64,000 nucleotides of DNA from Rhodophyticola sp. CCM32 (GCF_004751985.1 NZ_CP038492.1:1-64000), one strand, 5' to 3'; numbered from the stretch's first letter, positions 26,018 through 36,980 are shown. Made by a program: numbers and translations. The notes: generated by a model not told the origin, from the letters alone.

Positions 26018-27586
26018 ATGACCCATTTCCGAAAGCTTTTGATGACCAGTGCCGCCGCGCTGGTAATGGCGACCGGTGCCTTCGCCCAGGATCGTCCAGA
26101 CCTGGTGATCGCGGTGGATAACCTGTGGCCGACAATGGACCCGGTGATCGGGATTTCAACCTCGGGCGCCCGTGTGCATTCCAATATTTTTGACACATTG
26201 GTGCGGCGCAACCGGTGGGAAGACCCGGACGGGACCGAACTGGTCCCCTGGCTTGCCGAAAGCTGGGAGCGGTTGTCGCCGAATGTCTGGCAGATCAATC
26301 TGCGCGACGGGGTGCCGTTTCATGACGGGCATATCATGGATGCCGGGGATGTGGCGTTTTCCATGTCGGCCGAACGTCTTTGGGGCGATGAACCGCTGGC
26401 ACCGCGCGGCACGCGTTATGCCAGGGGGATCATCCGGGTAGAGGCCACCGGCCCGCTGACCGTCGAGGTCGAGACCAGCTATCCCGACCCGAATTTCATC
26501 TACCGTCTGGTGACGCCCCTGGGTTTCGTGCTGCCCCAGCATTATTATGAAGAGGTCGGCACGGACGCGTTTGGCCAGTTGCCTCTTGGCACCGGACCCT
26601 ACCGGATGATCTCGTTCGATCCGTCGGTTTCCGTTGTTGCCGAGGCGTTTGACGATTACTGGGGTGGGGATGTGCCCGCAGACAGTCTGACCTTCCAGAT
26701 CGTCCCTGAATTCTCCACCCGCTTTGCCGGTCTGGTGGCCGGTGAATTTGATGTGGTCGTCTCTGTCCCTGCCGATCAGATTGGCCAGGTGGATGGCACC
26801 GAGGGTGTGGCCGTTCTGACCAAAAGCATCGAAAACTATCCGATGTTCGCCTTCAACATGCTGGAGACCGAGGCGCTGCCGGACAATCCGCTGACCGATG
26901 TCAATCTGCGGCAGGCGATGGTGGCGGCCATTGACCGCGTGTCGATCACCCAAGCCATCTGGGGCGATGCCACCTTTGTACCGGCGCCGTTCAACTTCCC
27001 CGAATACGGTGCCTATTTTGACCCGGATCGTCAGCCGCGCATCGCATATGACCCGGATCATGCCCGCGAATTGCTGGCCGCCAGCGATTATGACGGGGAA
27101 GAGCTGACCTGGCATATCGTGCGCGGTTTCTATCCCAATTACGAGATCGCGGCGGAGTTCATGGTCGAGCAATGGCGCGAGGTCGGGATCAATGTGGCCA
27201 TCGAGATCAAGGATAATTTCTCGCTGGCCTATGAACGGCCCTTCCATCTGCTGAACATGTCCATGTCCAGCGAGTTTTCCGGTGACCCCTATCGCCCGCT
27301 CTGGATGGATTGGGGCCCGCAATCCAGCCGGGTGCGCGCGGCCCATAAGACATGGGCGGCCTCTGAACGGTTCTATGAGCTGGGCGAGGCTTTTGAACAG
27401 GCGCAGGAGTTCGAGGAACGCAATGCCGCCTATCTGGCGCTGGTCGAGGAATGGGAGAATATGACGCCGGGGATGTATCTGTGGCGCAATGTGGTCAGCT
27501 ATGCCGTCGATTCCGATCTTGACTGGGACCCGGGCAATTCCGCGGTCACCATTTTTGACAGCCTCTATATGAGCAGCGACGAATGA
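26018..27586 (+). CDS. ABC transporter substrate-binding protein (oligopeptide family 5)
   Basis: A 522-residue periplasmic solute-binding protein. A signal peptide is cut after ATGAFA, followed by the SBP_bac_5 pattern (LAESWERLSPNVWQINLRDG and PFHDGHIMDAGDVAFSM). These bind peptides, nickel or other small molecules. It heads the transporter run SBP-ATPase-permease-permease. The stop overlaps the ATPase start by two bases. Confidence 0.9.
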   Translation: MTHFRKLLMTSAAALVMATGAFAQDRPDLVIAVDNLWPTMDPVIGISTSGARVHSNIFDTLVRRNRWEDPDGTELVPWLAESWERLSPNVWQINLRDGVPFHDGHIMDAGDVAFSMSAERLWGDEPLAPRGTRYARGIIRVEATGPLTVEVETSYPDPNFIYRLVTPLGFVLPQHYYEEVGTDAFGQLPLGTGPYRMISFDPSVSVVAEAFDDYWGGDVPADSLTFQIVPEFSTRFAGLVAGEFDVVVSVPADQIGQVDGTEGVAVLTKSIENYPMFAFNMLETEALPDNPLTDVNLRQAMVAAIDRVSITQAIWGDATFVPAPFNFPEYGAYFDPDRQPRIAYDPDHARELLAASDYDGEELTWHIVRGFYPNYEIAAEFMVEQWREVGINVAIEIKDNFSLAYERPFHLLNMSMSSEFSGDPYRPLWMDWGPQSSRVRAAHKTWAASERFYELGEAFEQAQEFEERNAAYLALVEEWENMTPGMYLWRNVVSYAVDSDLDWDPGNSAVTIFDSLYMSSDE

Positions 27587-29216
27587 GCGAGACTGTCGCG
27601 GGTGGCGCTGACGCGCCCCCGCTTCTGTCGGTTGAAGACCTCGGCATCGCATTGCCCCCGGGGGCGACCGGGCCGAGGCCGTCAGCGGCATTTCCTTTGA
27701 CATAAGGCCCGGTGAAACCCTGTGTCTGGTCGGCGAAAGCGGGTCCGGCAAATCGGTGATCGGGCAGGCCATTCTGGGCATGCTGCCCCATGCTTTGCCG
27801 GTGACCGGGGGGCGGGTGGTGTTTCAGGGCGCAGCCTTGCCGCCACAGCGCGACCCGGCTTATCGGGCCCTGCGCAGCGCCGGGATGGCGATGATTTTTC
27901 AGGATGCTGGCGCCAGCCTGAACCCGGTGAAACGGGTCGGGCGGCAGCTGGAAGAGATTTTGCAGGTCCATGGGGTTGCCGCATCAGAGCGCCGGGCCCG
28001 GGTGCTGGACATGCTGGCAGCGGTGCGTTTGCCCGAGCCTGCCCGGATTTTCGCGGCCTATCCCCATCAGCTTTCCGGCGGGCAGGCACAACGGGTGGTG
28101 ATTGCCGGGGCGCTGTTGCTGAACCCGGCGCTACTGATCGCCGATGAGCCGACAACCGCGCTGGATGTCACCACACAGGCCGAGATACTTGAGTTGATCG
28201 CGACCCTGAAGGCAGAACGGGGCGCGTCGACCCTGTTCATCACCCATGATTTCGGCGTTGTGGCCGAGATCGCCGACCGGGTTGCGGTGATGAAAGATGG
28301 CGAGATCGTCGAGGCAGGCCCTGCCACAGATGTGCTTGAGCATCCGCAACACCCCTATACGCAACGGCTGATCGCGGCATCGCGCCCGGTTGAGGGGGCG
28401 CATTCCGACCCGTCAGGGCCGTCGCTTCTGGAGGCGGAGGGGCTATATCTGACCTACCGTTCCGGCCCGCTGTTCAACCGGCGGGTGACCCGGGCGGTGC
28501 GCGATGTGTCCCTGTCGCTGGCCCCGGGACGGACCCTTGCCGTGGTGGGGGAAAGCGGCTCTGGCAAGTCGTCGCTGGCGCGCTGCCTGTTGCGGCTGGA
28601 AGAGGTGGAACAGGGGGAAATTCGTTTCCGGGGGCAGGATATCACCCATATCCGGGGTGCCGATCTGCGCGCCCTGCGCCGATCCGTGCAGGTTGTGTTG
28701 CAGGACCCTTACAGCGCGCTGAACCCGCGTCAGACGATCCGGTCCGCGATTGCGGAAGGCCCGATCATCCATGGCACCCCGGTGGGTGAGGCGCATCGGC
28801 AGGCGGAAGACCTGCTGGAGCTGACCGGGCTGACCGCGCAATCCGCCGACCGCTACCCCCATGAGTTTTCAGGCGGGCAGCGCCAGCGTATCTGTATTGC
28901 CCGCGCACTGGCGCTGAAACCTGCGCTTCTGATCGCGGATGAGGCTGTGTCAGCCCTCGATGTCTCGATCCAGGCGCAGATTCTGGACCTGTTTCGCGAT
29001 ATGCAGACAAGGTTCGGCTTTGCCATGGTCTTCATCACCCATGACCTGCGGGTGGCCCGCGCGATCAGTGACGAGATATTGGTGATGCAACAGGGCCGGG
29101 TTGTCGAACGCGGGGCCATCGGGCAGGTTTTCGATCATCCGGCACATCCTTATACAAGAACTCTGCTGGAGGCCGCGCCGGGGCTTGATCTGGCCGTGGC
29201 GGGCAGCGCGGCATGA
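27583..29216 (+). pseudogene. Dual ABC ATPase (DppD-DppF fusion type), frameshift near the N-terminus
   Basis: Two ABC domains in one chain. The first has VGESGSGKSV, LSGGQAQRVV and LLIADEPTTALD; the second has VGESGSGKSSLARC, FSGGQRQRI and LLIADEAVSALD. The start ATG at 27583 overlaps the SBP stop (ATGA), but this frame leaves the main one at the G5 run 27660-27664. Adding one G there restores a 544-residue protein reading LPPGGDRAEAVSGISF. The main frame could also start internally at a GTG at 27756, but that would lose the first Walker A. A consensus error is likely. Confidence 0.85.
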
Positions 29217-30120
29217 CCGGCTATATCCTCTCCCGCGTGATCCGCGCTGCTTTGACCCTTCTGATCACGGTTTCCCTTGTGTTCATCTTCATCCGGTTTT
29301 CCGGCGATCCGGCGGCGGCCCTGGCCCCGCCTGACGCCCCGCAGGAGGTGATCGACCAATATGCCCGCGCCATGGGGCTCGATCAACCGCTCTGGCAGCA
29401 ATATACCAGCTATATTGCCGGGCTGTTCCGGGGGGAGTTCGGATATTCCATTCATACCGGCCGCCCGGTGGAGGCGCTGTTTTTCGACCGTCTGCCCTAT
29501 ACCCTGCATCTGGGCCTGACCGCCTTGTCGATTGCGCTGATACTGGGCATCTCGCTGGGCGCGGTTGCGGCGATCAACCGGGGCCGGATGCTGGACCGTT
29601 TCGTGATGGGGTTTTCTGTTTTCGCCTTCGCGATGCCGAATTTCCTGTTTGGCCTGTGTCTGATCCTGATCGGTGCATTGGTGTTTCAGGTGTTTCTGGC
29701 CGGTGCGGGTGCCTATGTTCTGTTCCCCGCCCTGACGCTTGGTCTGGCGGCGATGGGCAGTTTTGCCCGTTTTGCCCGGTCTTCCTTGCTGGAAACGATC
29801 AATGCCCCGTTCATGCGCGCCGCCGAGGCCCGGGGCGTGCCCTTCATGCGCCGCCTGATCCTGCATGCGGCGCCGAATGCGGCGATCCCGCTGGTGACGC
29901 TGGTGGGTCTGTCGCTTGGGTCGCTGATTGCCGGCTCGGTGGTGACTGAACAGGTGTTCGCCTGGCCGGGGTGGGGCAGCTTCTTGTCCGCTCGGTTGCG
30001 ACGCGGGACATTGCCACCGTGCAGTTTCTGGTTCTGGCCGTGGCCTTCACGATGGTGATGGCGAACCTGATTGTCGATCTGCTTTATCTGCTGATCGACC
30101 CGCGCATTCGGGTGAAATGA
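29213..30120 (+). pseudogene. ABC transporter permease (DppB type), frameshift near the C-terminus
   Basis: An inner-membrane permease with about six helices, starting MTGYILSRVIRAALTLLITV and showing the EAA-type loop ARSSLLETINAPFMRAAEARG. The frame breaks at a G-run near 29968-29976. Adding one G gives 302 residues reading FAWPGVGQLLVRSVATRDI and ending DPRIRVK at 30120. It overlaps the ATPase gene by four bases. The partner permease starts two bases after the stop. Confidence 0.85.
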
Positions 30121-30121
30121 G

Positions 30122-30967
30122 ATGAGCCACTCCGCCACATATCGCCGCCCGCCCATGCCATGGAGCGTCAGGCTATCCCTGGTCTTCATCGCGGGTTTCG
30201 TGCTTTTCGCGCTGTTCGGCCAGTTCCTCAGCCCCCATGAGTTTCGGGCAACCTCGATGTTTGACCGGCTGCTGCCGCCGGGATCGCCTGAATATATTCT
30301 GGGCACCGATGCGCGGGGCCGGGATGTGCTGGTCCGGCTTGCTGTTGGTGCGCAGATCACCCTGGTCGTTGCCATCGCGGGCACATTGATCGGGGCGGTT
30401 CTGGGCTCCCTTCTGGGAATTCTTGCCGCCGCAAGGCGGGGCCCGACCGAGGCGGTGATCGTGGCCGCGATTGATGTGCAGGCCTCATTGCCGATCATCG
30501 TTGTGGCGCTGTTCGTGCTGGCCATGTTCGACAACAGTTTTGTTCTGTTTCTGTTGTTGATCGGCCTGAACGGGTGGGAGGTATATGCCCGCCTGATGCG
30601 CGGTGCGACCTTGTCGGCGAAGGAACATGGCTATGTCACCGCGGTGCGCGCGCTTGGGGCCTCGCCGATGCGGATTTACTTGCGCCATGTTCTGCCCAAT
30701 ATCCTGAATGTGGCACTGGTGCAGTTCACCGTGAACCTGCCACTGACCGTGCTGCTGGAAACCGCGCTGTCTTTCCTTGGACTTGGGGTGCAGCCGCCCC
30801 TGACCAGCCTTGGCCAGATCATGAGCGAGGGGCGCGACCGGCTGATGACCGCCTGGTGGCTGACCCTGTTTCCCGGGGCGATCATTTTCCTTCTGGCGCT
30901 GTCGGTCAGCCTGACAGGTGACTGGCTGCGCGACAGGTTGGACCCGACATTGAGGTCAGAAAGATGA
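30122..30967 (+). CDS. ABC transporter permease (DppC type)
   Basis: A 281-residue permease with an N-terminal cytoplasmic stretch, several helices and the EAA loop YARLMRGATLSAKEHGYVTA followed by VRALGASP. The ILGTDARGRDVLVRL motif is typical of the DppC/OppC branch. Forms the channel with the DppB-type subunit. Its end overlaps the RraA-like gene by four bases. Confidence 0.92.
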   Translation: MSHSATYRRPPMPWSVRLSLVFIAGFVLFALFGQFLSPHEFRATSMFDRLLPPGSPEYILGTDARGRDVLVRLAVGAQITLVVAIAGTLIGAVLGSLLGILAAARRGPTEAVIVAAIDVQASLPIIVVALFVLAMFDNSFVLFLLLIGLNGWEVYARLMRGATLSAKEHGYVTAVRALGASPMRIYLRHVLPNILNVALVQFTVNLPLTVLLETALSFLGLGVQPPLTSLGQIMSEGRDRLMTAWWLTLFPGAIIFLLALSVSLTGDWLRDRLDPTLRSER

Positions 30968-31668
30968 ACCAGCCCCTGCCATCGCCGCCGAAATACCGCA
31001 TCGGGCCTGCGCCCGCGCCGCTGCCCGCCGGGCTGATAGACACGCTGGTGCAATGCGAAACCACGATGCTGGGGCATATCCTCTACTGGGGCGCGATGGA
31101 GGCCGGAATTGTGCCGAATGCCGGGCTGGCGCCGCGGCTGGCGGGCCGCGCCCTGACCGTGCAATGCCCCGGCCCCTGTTCGACCATCCTGCACCATGCC
31201 ATCGGCCTGGCGGAACCCGGCGATATTCTGGTGATCGACCGTCTGGGGGACCGGCGCCATGCCTGTCTGGGGGATGGGGTGGCCGCCGCAGCCATGGCGG
31301 CCGGGATCATCGGCGCGGTGATCGACGGCCCTTGCACGGATACCGTGGAACTGGCCGCACTTGGGTTTCCGGTCTGGTGTCGTGGCACATCGCCGATCAC
31401 CACCCGCCTGTTGAACCTTGGGGGGCGCACGCAGGTGCCGGTGTCCTGTGGCGGGGTGGCGGTTGCGGCAGGGGATGCGGTGCTGGCGGATGCCGATGGT
31501 GTCTATGCGATGGCCCCGGCAGAGGCGGAACTGATCGCCGGCATCGCGCTGGAACGCGGGCAGATCGTGGCCGCCCGGCGTGCAGCCCGCAGCGGTGCCA
31601 TGCCGCTCCTGGGTGAGATCACGGGTGCCACGGCGCTGGTTGAGGCCGGAATGTTGCTGGTTAAGTAA
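30964..31668 (+). CDS. RraA-family protein (aldolase/decarboxylase type)
   Basis: A 234-residue RraA-fold protein. Recognisable blocks are GDILVIDRLGDRRHACLGD, AGIIGAVIDGPCTDT and VSCGGVAVAAGDAVLAD, with the metal/pyruvate-site R and D residues of the HMG/CHA aldolase group. Members cleave 4-hydroxy-2-oxoacids or decarboxylate oxaloacetate; others regulate RNase E. Co-transcription with a transporter suggests a catabolic enzyme. An inverted-repeat element begins at its TAA stop. Confidence 0.85.
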   Translation: MNQPLPSPPKYRIGPAPAPLPAGLIDTLVQCETTMLGHILYWGAMEAGIVPNAGLAPRLAGRALTVQCPGPCSTILHHAIGLAEPGDILVIDRLGDRRHACLGDGVAAAAMAAGIIGAVIDGPCTDTVELAALGFPVWCRGTSPITTRLLNLGGRTQVPVSCGGVAVAAGDAVLADADGVYAMAPAEAELIAGIALERGQIVAARRAARSGAMPLLGEITGATALVEAGMLLVK

Positions 31669-31767
31669 AGCACGTCTTGAAATAGCTGAAACATCCAGCC
31701 TCACAAAAGTCCCGAGAAAGCAATCGCTTGGCAGGGCTTTTGTGAGTCAGATTTTTCGAGACGTGCT
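31669..31767. repeat. 99-base nested palindromic element (possible terminator)
   Basis: Outer arms AGCACGTCTTGAAA (31669-31682) and TTTTCGAGACGTGCT (31753-31767) are near-complementary, and inner arms CTCACAAAAGTCCC and GGCTTTTGTGAG pair inside. It starts at the stop codon of the RraA-like gene and lies between convergent genes, so its RNA could fold and end both transcripts. It shares terminal TAAAGC...GCTATAG with the element at 44937-45040. Confidence 0.6.
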
Positions 31768-31778
31768 ATAGCCGCGCT

Positions 31779-32806
31779 TCAACCCTGCCTTGGGTCCAGA
31801 AGTTTGGACAGCACCCGGTCCTTGGTGACCTGCCCGATGGCCTGACCGTCCTCTTTAACGCCGACAGGCATGTTTTCCCCGCCGATGATCTCCATCACTT
31901 TGCGGATATCCTCATCAGGGCCGACCCAGATCGAGGGCGTGCCCTGAACCGGTTCCATGACATCGCAGGCGCACAGCACCCCAAGCGGGTTCATATTTGC
32001 CACAAAATCAGAGACATAGGCGTCGGCGGGATCAGAATATATATCCTTGGGCGTGCCGCATTGCACGATCCGCCCGCCTTCCATAATCGCGATCCGGTCG
32101 CCCAGTTTGAATGCTTCATCCAGATCATGGCTGACAAAGATGATCGTGCGTTTCAATTCCCGTTGCAGGTCGATCAGTTCATCCTGCAACCTTGTGCGGA
32201 TCAGCGGATCAAGGGCCGAAAACGGCTCATCCATCAGCAGGATCGGCGCTTCGGTCACAAAGGCGCGGGCCAGCCCCACGCGCTGCTGCATCCCCCCGAC
32301 AACTCACCCACCTTGCGCTCGGCCCAGTCGGTCAGGCCGACCAGCGACAATTGCGCATCAACCCGCGCGCGCCGGTCTGCGGCGGACAGACCGCCCAGTT
32401 CCAGACCAAGCCCCACATTTTCGCGCACCGTTCGCCAGGGCAGCAGGCCAAAGGCCTGAAACACCATGGCAATCTGGGTCTGGCGCATCCGGCGCAGCGT
32501 GGCGGGCGCGGCATGGGTGATATCGACCATTTCGGTCCCGTCATTGACCCGGACCGCACCGCGCACCACCGGGTTCAGACCGTTCACCGCCCTCAGCAGG
32601 GTGGATTTTCCCGAACCTGACAGGCCCATCAGCACCAGAATCTCGCCGGTCTCGACCTCAAGCCGGCAATCATGAACGCCAAGAACCTGCCCACAGGCCG
32701 ATTGCACCTGTTGCCGGGTCTGGCCCTGATCCATCAGGGGCAGGGCGGTTTCCGGTTTCTCTCCAAAGACGATCGAGACCGCATCGAATTCAACAGCAAC
32801 TGACAT
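31779..32806 (-). pseudogene. choV: Choline/glycine-betaine ABC ATPase, one frameshift
   Basis: The first frame has the Walker A GLSGSGKSTLLRAVNGL; the second begins in the ABC signature and holds LLMDEPFSALDPLIR and two CBS-type C-terminal regions. The break is at the C6 run 32292-32297. Adding one base restores LSGGMQQRVGLARAF and a 342-residue protein. It energises choline or betaine uptake with the ChoW and ChoX genes upstream. The start overlaps the choW stop by one base. Confidence 0.88.
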
Positions 32807-33699
32807 CAGCGTTCCACCCGCAGCATCCGGTCCAGCATGATGGCCACGACCACAATGATGAAACCACTTTCAAATCCAAGCGAGGTGTTGACCGAATTCA
32901 GCGCGCGGACCACTGGCACCCCCAACCCGTCGGCACCCACAAGTGCGGCGATCACAACCATGCTCAGCGACAGCATGATGGTCTGGTTCAGCCCCGCCAT
33001 GATCTGCGGCAGGGCATAGGGCAGTTCCACCTTCCAGAGCTTTTGCCGGGCTGTCGCGCCAAAGGCTTCCGCTGCCTCGATCAGGGGTTTGGGCGTTGAC
33101 GAGATGCCCAGATGCGTCAGCCGGATCGGGGCGGGCAACACAAAAATCACCGTGGCGATCAGGCCGGGCACCATGCCGATGCCGAAAAACACGATGGCCG
33201 GGATCAGATAGACAAAGGTGGGCAGGGTCTGCATCAGATCCAGAATCGGGCGCATCACCTGATAGGCTTTGGGCCTGTGGGCGGCGGCAATGCCGATGGG
33301 CACCCCAACCGCCATGCAGACGACGCAGGCCGACAGGACCAGGGTCAGGCTTTCGGTTGTTTCCTCCCAGTATCCCTGGTTCAGGATGAACAGAAACCCC
33401 AGGAAAATCAGGACCGGAACCTGCCAGCGGCGATGGATCAGCCAGGCGGCCCATGTGAAAATCGCCACAATCAGGAACGGGTGAAATTCAGGGTTGTAAA
33501 GCGGTTGATACCGTTCCGCCCCGGTGGCCCAGGAGATATCAAGCGGGTTTTGCAGCACGTTCAGAATGCCGCCGATCAGCGCATCCAGCAGGGTCGACAA
33601 CCCGTCGAAGAACCATGCGCCATTATCCTGCAACCAGTCAAAGGCATCGCCCGCAATCCGCCCGACCGGAAGCTTGTTGTCTTCAAACCAGCTTAGCAT
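32806..33699 (-). CDS. choW: Choline/glycine-betaine ABC permease
   Basis: A 297-residue inner-membrane permease of the ProW/ChoW family. I place the start at 33699 (MLSWFEDNKLPVGRI), preceded by AAGGA about 9 bases upstream. Hydrophobic helices begin near residue 85. The EAA loop reads AAEAFGATARQKLWKVELP. It forms the uptake channel. A longer frame upstream reads as non-coding sequence and is not used. Confidence 0.9.
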   Translation of the reverse strand: MLSWFEDNKLPVGRIAGDAFDWLQDNGAWFFDGLSTLLDALIGGILNVLQNPLDISWATGAERYQPLYNPEFHPFLIVAIFTWAAWLIHRRWQVPVLIFLGFLFILNQGYWEETTESLTLVLSACVVCMAVGVPIGIAAAHRPKAYQVMRPILDLMQTLPTFVYLIPAIVFFGIGMVPGLIATVIFVLPAPIRLTHLGISSTPKPLIEAAEAFGATARQKLWKVELPYALPQIMAGLNQTIMLSLSMVVIAALVGADGLGVPVVRALNSVNTSLGFESGFIIVVVAIMLDRMLRVER

Positions 33700-33837
33700 G
33701 GGCAGATGTCCTTGGTCATTTCCACCCTTCGGGCCGGATGTTTGGCAGGATGTCGCGAGGCAGGCGATCCGGTCATGGCATGTCTCTTTCCACATATATG
33801 GGGCGGGTGCCTTGTGGCATCCGCCCCAAACTCGGCG

Positions 33838-34764
33838 TTACATGTCAAGCGCGGCGGTTACGGCTTCAACCGCGTCGCCACCGTCAAGGGTGGTCACACC
33901 ATCCAGCCAGCCGGGCAGCACATCACGATTGGCCGACAGCCAGGCGGCGGCCGCATCGCTCGGGTCCTGCCTGTCATTCAGAATGCTGCCCATGATCTCG
34001 TTTTCCATGGCCAGGGTGAATTCCAGATTGTTCAGAAGTGCCCCTACATTCGGGCAGGCCTCAACATACCCGGCAGAGGTGTTGGTGAACACCGTGGCAC
34101 CGCCCAGATTGGGGCCAAACCAGTCATCGCCGCCTTCCAGATAGGTCAGGTCGAAATTCGCATTCATCGGGTGCGGTTCCCAGCCCAGAAACACGATCGG
34201 GTTGTCCCGGTCGGATTCACGGGCAACCTGCGCCAGCATTCCCGCCTCCGAGCTTTCGGCAACCTCGAAATCGCTGAGACCGAAGGCATCTGCGGCAATC
34301 ATGTCAAGGATCAGGCGGTTGCCGTCATTGCCGGGCTCGATCCCGTATATCTTGTCGTCCAGCGCATCGGCATGCGCTGCAATCGCATCAAAACTGTCGA
34401 TCCCCAAAGCCGCGCCTGCGGCATTTGTTGCCAACGTATATTTCGCGCCTTCCAGATTGGCGCGAACCGTGTCGACTGTGCCTGCCTCGCGATAGGGCGC
34501 GATATCGGCCTCCATCGTCGGCATCCAGTTGCCAAGGAAGATGTCGATATCGCCAGCGGCCAGTGCCGTATAGGTTACCGGCACGGAAAGGATTTGAATA
34601 TCAGTATCATAGCCAAGCGCATCCAGCACATAAGTGGCGGCGGCGGTGGTTGCGGTAATATCGGTCCAGCCCACATCCGAAAAGGTGATCGTCTCGCAAT
34701 CGGCGGCGGCAATGCCTGCGCCAAGCACCAGTGCAATGGCAGAGGTTGTCGTCAGTTTCAGCAT
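33838..34764 (-). CDS. choX: Choline/glycine-betaine substrate-binding protein
   Basis: A 308-residue periplasmic binding protein. A signal peptide ends near GAGIAAADCE, then ITFSDVGWTDITATTAA begins the ChoX/OpuAC domain, with DIFLGNWMPTMEAD mid-protein. ChoX-type proteins bind choline or acetylcholine via an aromatic box. It heads the choXWV run and is divergent from betI across a BetI-like palindrome. Confidence 0.9.
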   Translation of the reverse strand: MLKLTTTSAIALVLGAGIAAADCETITFSDVGWTDITATTAAATYVLDALGYDTDIQILSVPVTYTALAAGDIDIFLGNWMPTMEADIAPYREAGTVDTVRANLEGAKYTLATNAAGAALGIDSFDAIAAHADALDDKIYGIEPGNDGNRLILDMIAADAFGLSDFEVAESSEAGMLAQVARESDRDNPIVFLGWEPHPMNANFDLTYLEGGDDWFGPNLGGATVFTNTSAGYVEACPNVGALLNNLEFTLAMENEIMGSILNDRQDPSDAAAAWLSANRDVLPGWLDGVTTLDGGDAVEAVTAALDM

Positions 34765-34784
34765 GATGTTTCTCCCTGTTTTTG

Positions 34785-34802
34785 ATTGACTCGTCAGTCA
34801 AT
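34785..34802. promoter_or_regulatory. Likely BetI operator
   Basis: ATTGACTCGTCAGTCAAT has perfect 7-bp arms ATTGACT and AGTCAAT around a 4-base spacer. It sits between the divergent choX and betI starts, and resembles BetI sites in choline-responsive promoters. It could control both uptake and oxidation genes. Confidence 0.65.
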
Positions 34803-34843
34803 ATTAATCAGTTCTATACCATATTCATTCAACGGAGAAGTAT

Positions 34844-35431
34844 GTGCCCAAAATCGGGATGGAGCCAATACGTCGGTCCGCTTTGGTTGAAGCAACGATC
34901 ATCGAGATCGGCCGGATAGGAACCTTAGACATCACTGTTGCGCAGATTGCAAAGCGTGCGGGCATGTCAAGCGCGCTGGCGCATCATTATTTCGGCGGCA
35001 AGGAACAGATGTTTGCCGCCGCCATGCGCCATGTGATGACGCTTTACGGGGCTGAGGTACGGGGTGCGCTGGCGATGGCACACAGCCCGCGGGACCGGGT
35101 TGAGGCGATCATCCGCGCCAGTTTCTCGGCCACCAATTTCCGGCCCGAAGTGGTGGCCGCCTGGATGAATTTCTATGTTCAGGCGCAGCGATCGGCAGAG
35201 GCAGAGCGGCTGTTGCGGGTCTATCATGCCCGGTTGCACAGCAATCTGTATCACGATTTGCGCAAACTGACGGGTGCGGGCGCTTTGCAACTGACCCGGG
35301 GCATCGCGGCGATGATCGACGGGCTTTATATCCGGCAGGCTTTGGGGGGGGATGTTCTGGCGGCTGAAGACGCCATTGATCTGTTGCTGGACTATCTTGA
35401 TACGCATGTGCCGCCGGTTGAAGACCCGTGA
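34844..35431 (+). CDS. betI: Choline-responsive repressor BetI
   Basis: A 195-residue TetR-family repressor. The N-terminal helix-turn-helix shows MEPIRRSALVEATI and a TVAQIAKRAGMSSALAHHYF block, which is the BetI signature. It represses bet genes until choline binds. It is followed by betB and betA on the same strand, with an operator-like palindrome just upstream. Confidence 0.93.
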   Translation: MPKIGMEPIRRSALVEATIIEIGRIGTLDITVAQIAKRAGMSSALAHHYFGGKEQMFAAAMRHVMTLYGAEVRGALAMAHSPRDRVEAIIRASFSATNFRPEVVAAWMNFYVQAQRSAEAERLLRVYHARLHSNLYHDLRKLTGAGALQLTRGIAAMIDGLYIRQALGGDVLAAEDAIDLLLDYLDTHVPPVEDP

Positions 35432-35510
35432 CCGGGTCAGACATAGATTCGACCAGCACCATCCGCTTTGACGCCAGACACACCGCCGGTTCGCGCCCTT
35501 TGCGCGGTGA

Positions 35511-36980
35511 ATGAGGACCCCGATGCGCTTCACGCCCCCCCAGGCCAGCCATTTTATCAATGGTATATATGTCGAGGATAAATCGGGGGATCCGATCCCG
35601 GTGATCTATCCCGCCACGGGCGAGGTGCTGGCCACCCTTCACGCGGCGACGCCCGCGATTGTGGATCAGGCGCTGGAGAGTGCGAAAGCGGCGCAGAAAA
35701 TCTGGGCCGGGGTCAGCGGGGCCGAACGGGGCCGTGTGCTGCGCCGGGCGGCAGAGATGATCCGAGCCGAGAACCGCGATCTGTCGGTGCTGGAAACCTA
35801 TGACACGGGCAAACCCTTGCAGGAAACGCTGGTGGCCGATGCCGGTTCCGGCGCCGATGCGCTGGAATATTTCGGCGCGCTAGCCGCCAGCCTTACCGGA
35901 GAGCATATTGCGCTGCCCGGCGGGGATTTCGCCTATACAATCCGCGAGCCTCTGGGCGTTTGTGCCGGGCTTGGGGCCTGGAATTACCCCACGCAGATCG
36001 CCTGCTGGAAAGCGGCCCCGGCGCTGGCCTGTGGCAATGCGATGGTATTCAAACCGTCAGAGACCACGCCGCTTTGCGCGTTGAAAGTGGCCGAAATCCT
36101 GACCGAGGCGGGGGCGCCCCCGGGTCTGATGAATGTGATTCAGGGCTATGGCGCGGTTGGCGCGGCCTTGTCCACCGATCCAAGGGTGGCCAAGGTCTCG
36201 CTGACCGGCTCGGCTCCCACGGGGGCCAGGGTTTATGCGGCTGCGGCGGCGGGCATGAAACATGTGACGATGGAACTGGGCGGCAAATCCCCGCTTGTGA
36301 TCTTCGAGGATGCGGATCTGGAAAACGCCGTCTCGGGCGCGATCATGGCGAATTTCTATTCCTCCGGTCAGGTCTGTTCCAACGGCACGCGGGTCTTCAT
36401 GCAACGCGGTATCAAAGAGGCGTTTCTGGCCCGCCTGACCGCGCGCCTGTCAAACGCGGTGATCGGTGACCCGCTGGATGAGGCAACCAGCTTTGGCCCC
36501 CTGGTCTCCGAGGCGCAGATGAAAAAGGTTGAAGGCTACATCGCCACAGGTCTGGCCGAGGGCGCGCGTCTACTCACCGGTGGCAAACGCCTGAACAGAA
36601 GCGGGTTTTTCCTTGAACCCACCGTGTTCGCCGATGTCACCGATGACATGACCATCGCCCGGGAGGAGATTTTCGGCCCGGTGCTGAGCGTTCTGGATTT
36701 CGACAGCGAGACAGAGGTGATTGCCCGGGCCAATGCGACAGAATTCGGCCTGGCTGCGGGTGTTTTCACCCAGGATATCACCCGTGCGCATCGGGTGGTG
36801 CAAAGCTTCGAGGCGGGCACCTGTTATGTGAATTGCTACAATCTGGCCCCGGTCGAGGCCCCGTTTGGCGGGGTGAAAGCCTCGGGCGTGGGGCGTGAAA
36901 ACTCCCGCGAGGCGCTGACCCATTATTCCCAGACCCGGACTGTCTACATTGCCATGGGTGATGTGGACGCCCCGTATTAG
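35511..36980 (+). CDS. betB: Betaine-aldehyde dehydrogenase
   Basis: A 489-residue NAD(P)-dependent aldehyde dehydrogenase. Catalytic Glu is in [11 protein letters not shown] and the Cys in [11 protein letters not shown]. It oxidises betaine aldehyde to glycine betaine. The start may be this ATG or the one at 35523, which has GAGGA just upstream. It ends with TAG (GDVDAPY), and betA begins 9 bases later. Confidence 0.94.
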   Translation: MRTPMRFTPPQASHFINGIYVEDKSGDPIPVIYPATGEVLATLHAATPAIVDQALESAKAAQKIWAGVSGAERGRVLRRAAEMIRAENRDLSVLETYDTGKPLQETLVADAGSGADALEYFGALAASLTGEHIALPGGDFAYTIREPLGVCAGLGAWNYPTQIACWKAAPALACGNAMVFKPSETTPLCALKVAEILTEAGAPPGLMNVIQGYGAVGAALSTDPRVAKVSLTGSAPTGARVYAAAAAGMKHVTMELGGKSPLVIFEDADLENAVSGAIMANFYSSGQVCSNGTRVFMQRGIKEAFLARLTARLSNAVIGDPLDEATSFGPLVSEAQMKKVEGYIATGLAEGARLLTGGKRLNRSGFFLEPTVFADVTDDMTIAREEIFGPVLSVLDFDSETEVIARANATEFGLAAGVFTQDITRAHRVVQSFEAGTCYVNCYNLAPVEAPFGGVKASGVGRENSREALTHYSQTRTVYIAMGDVDAPY

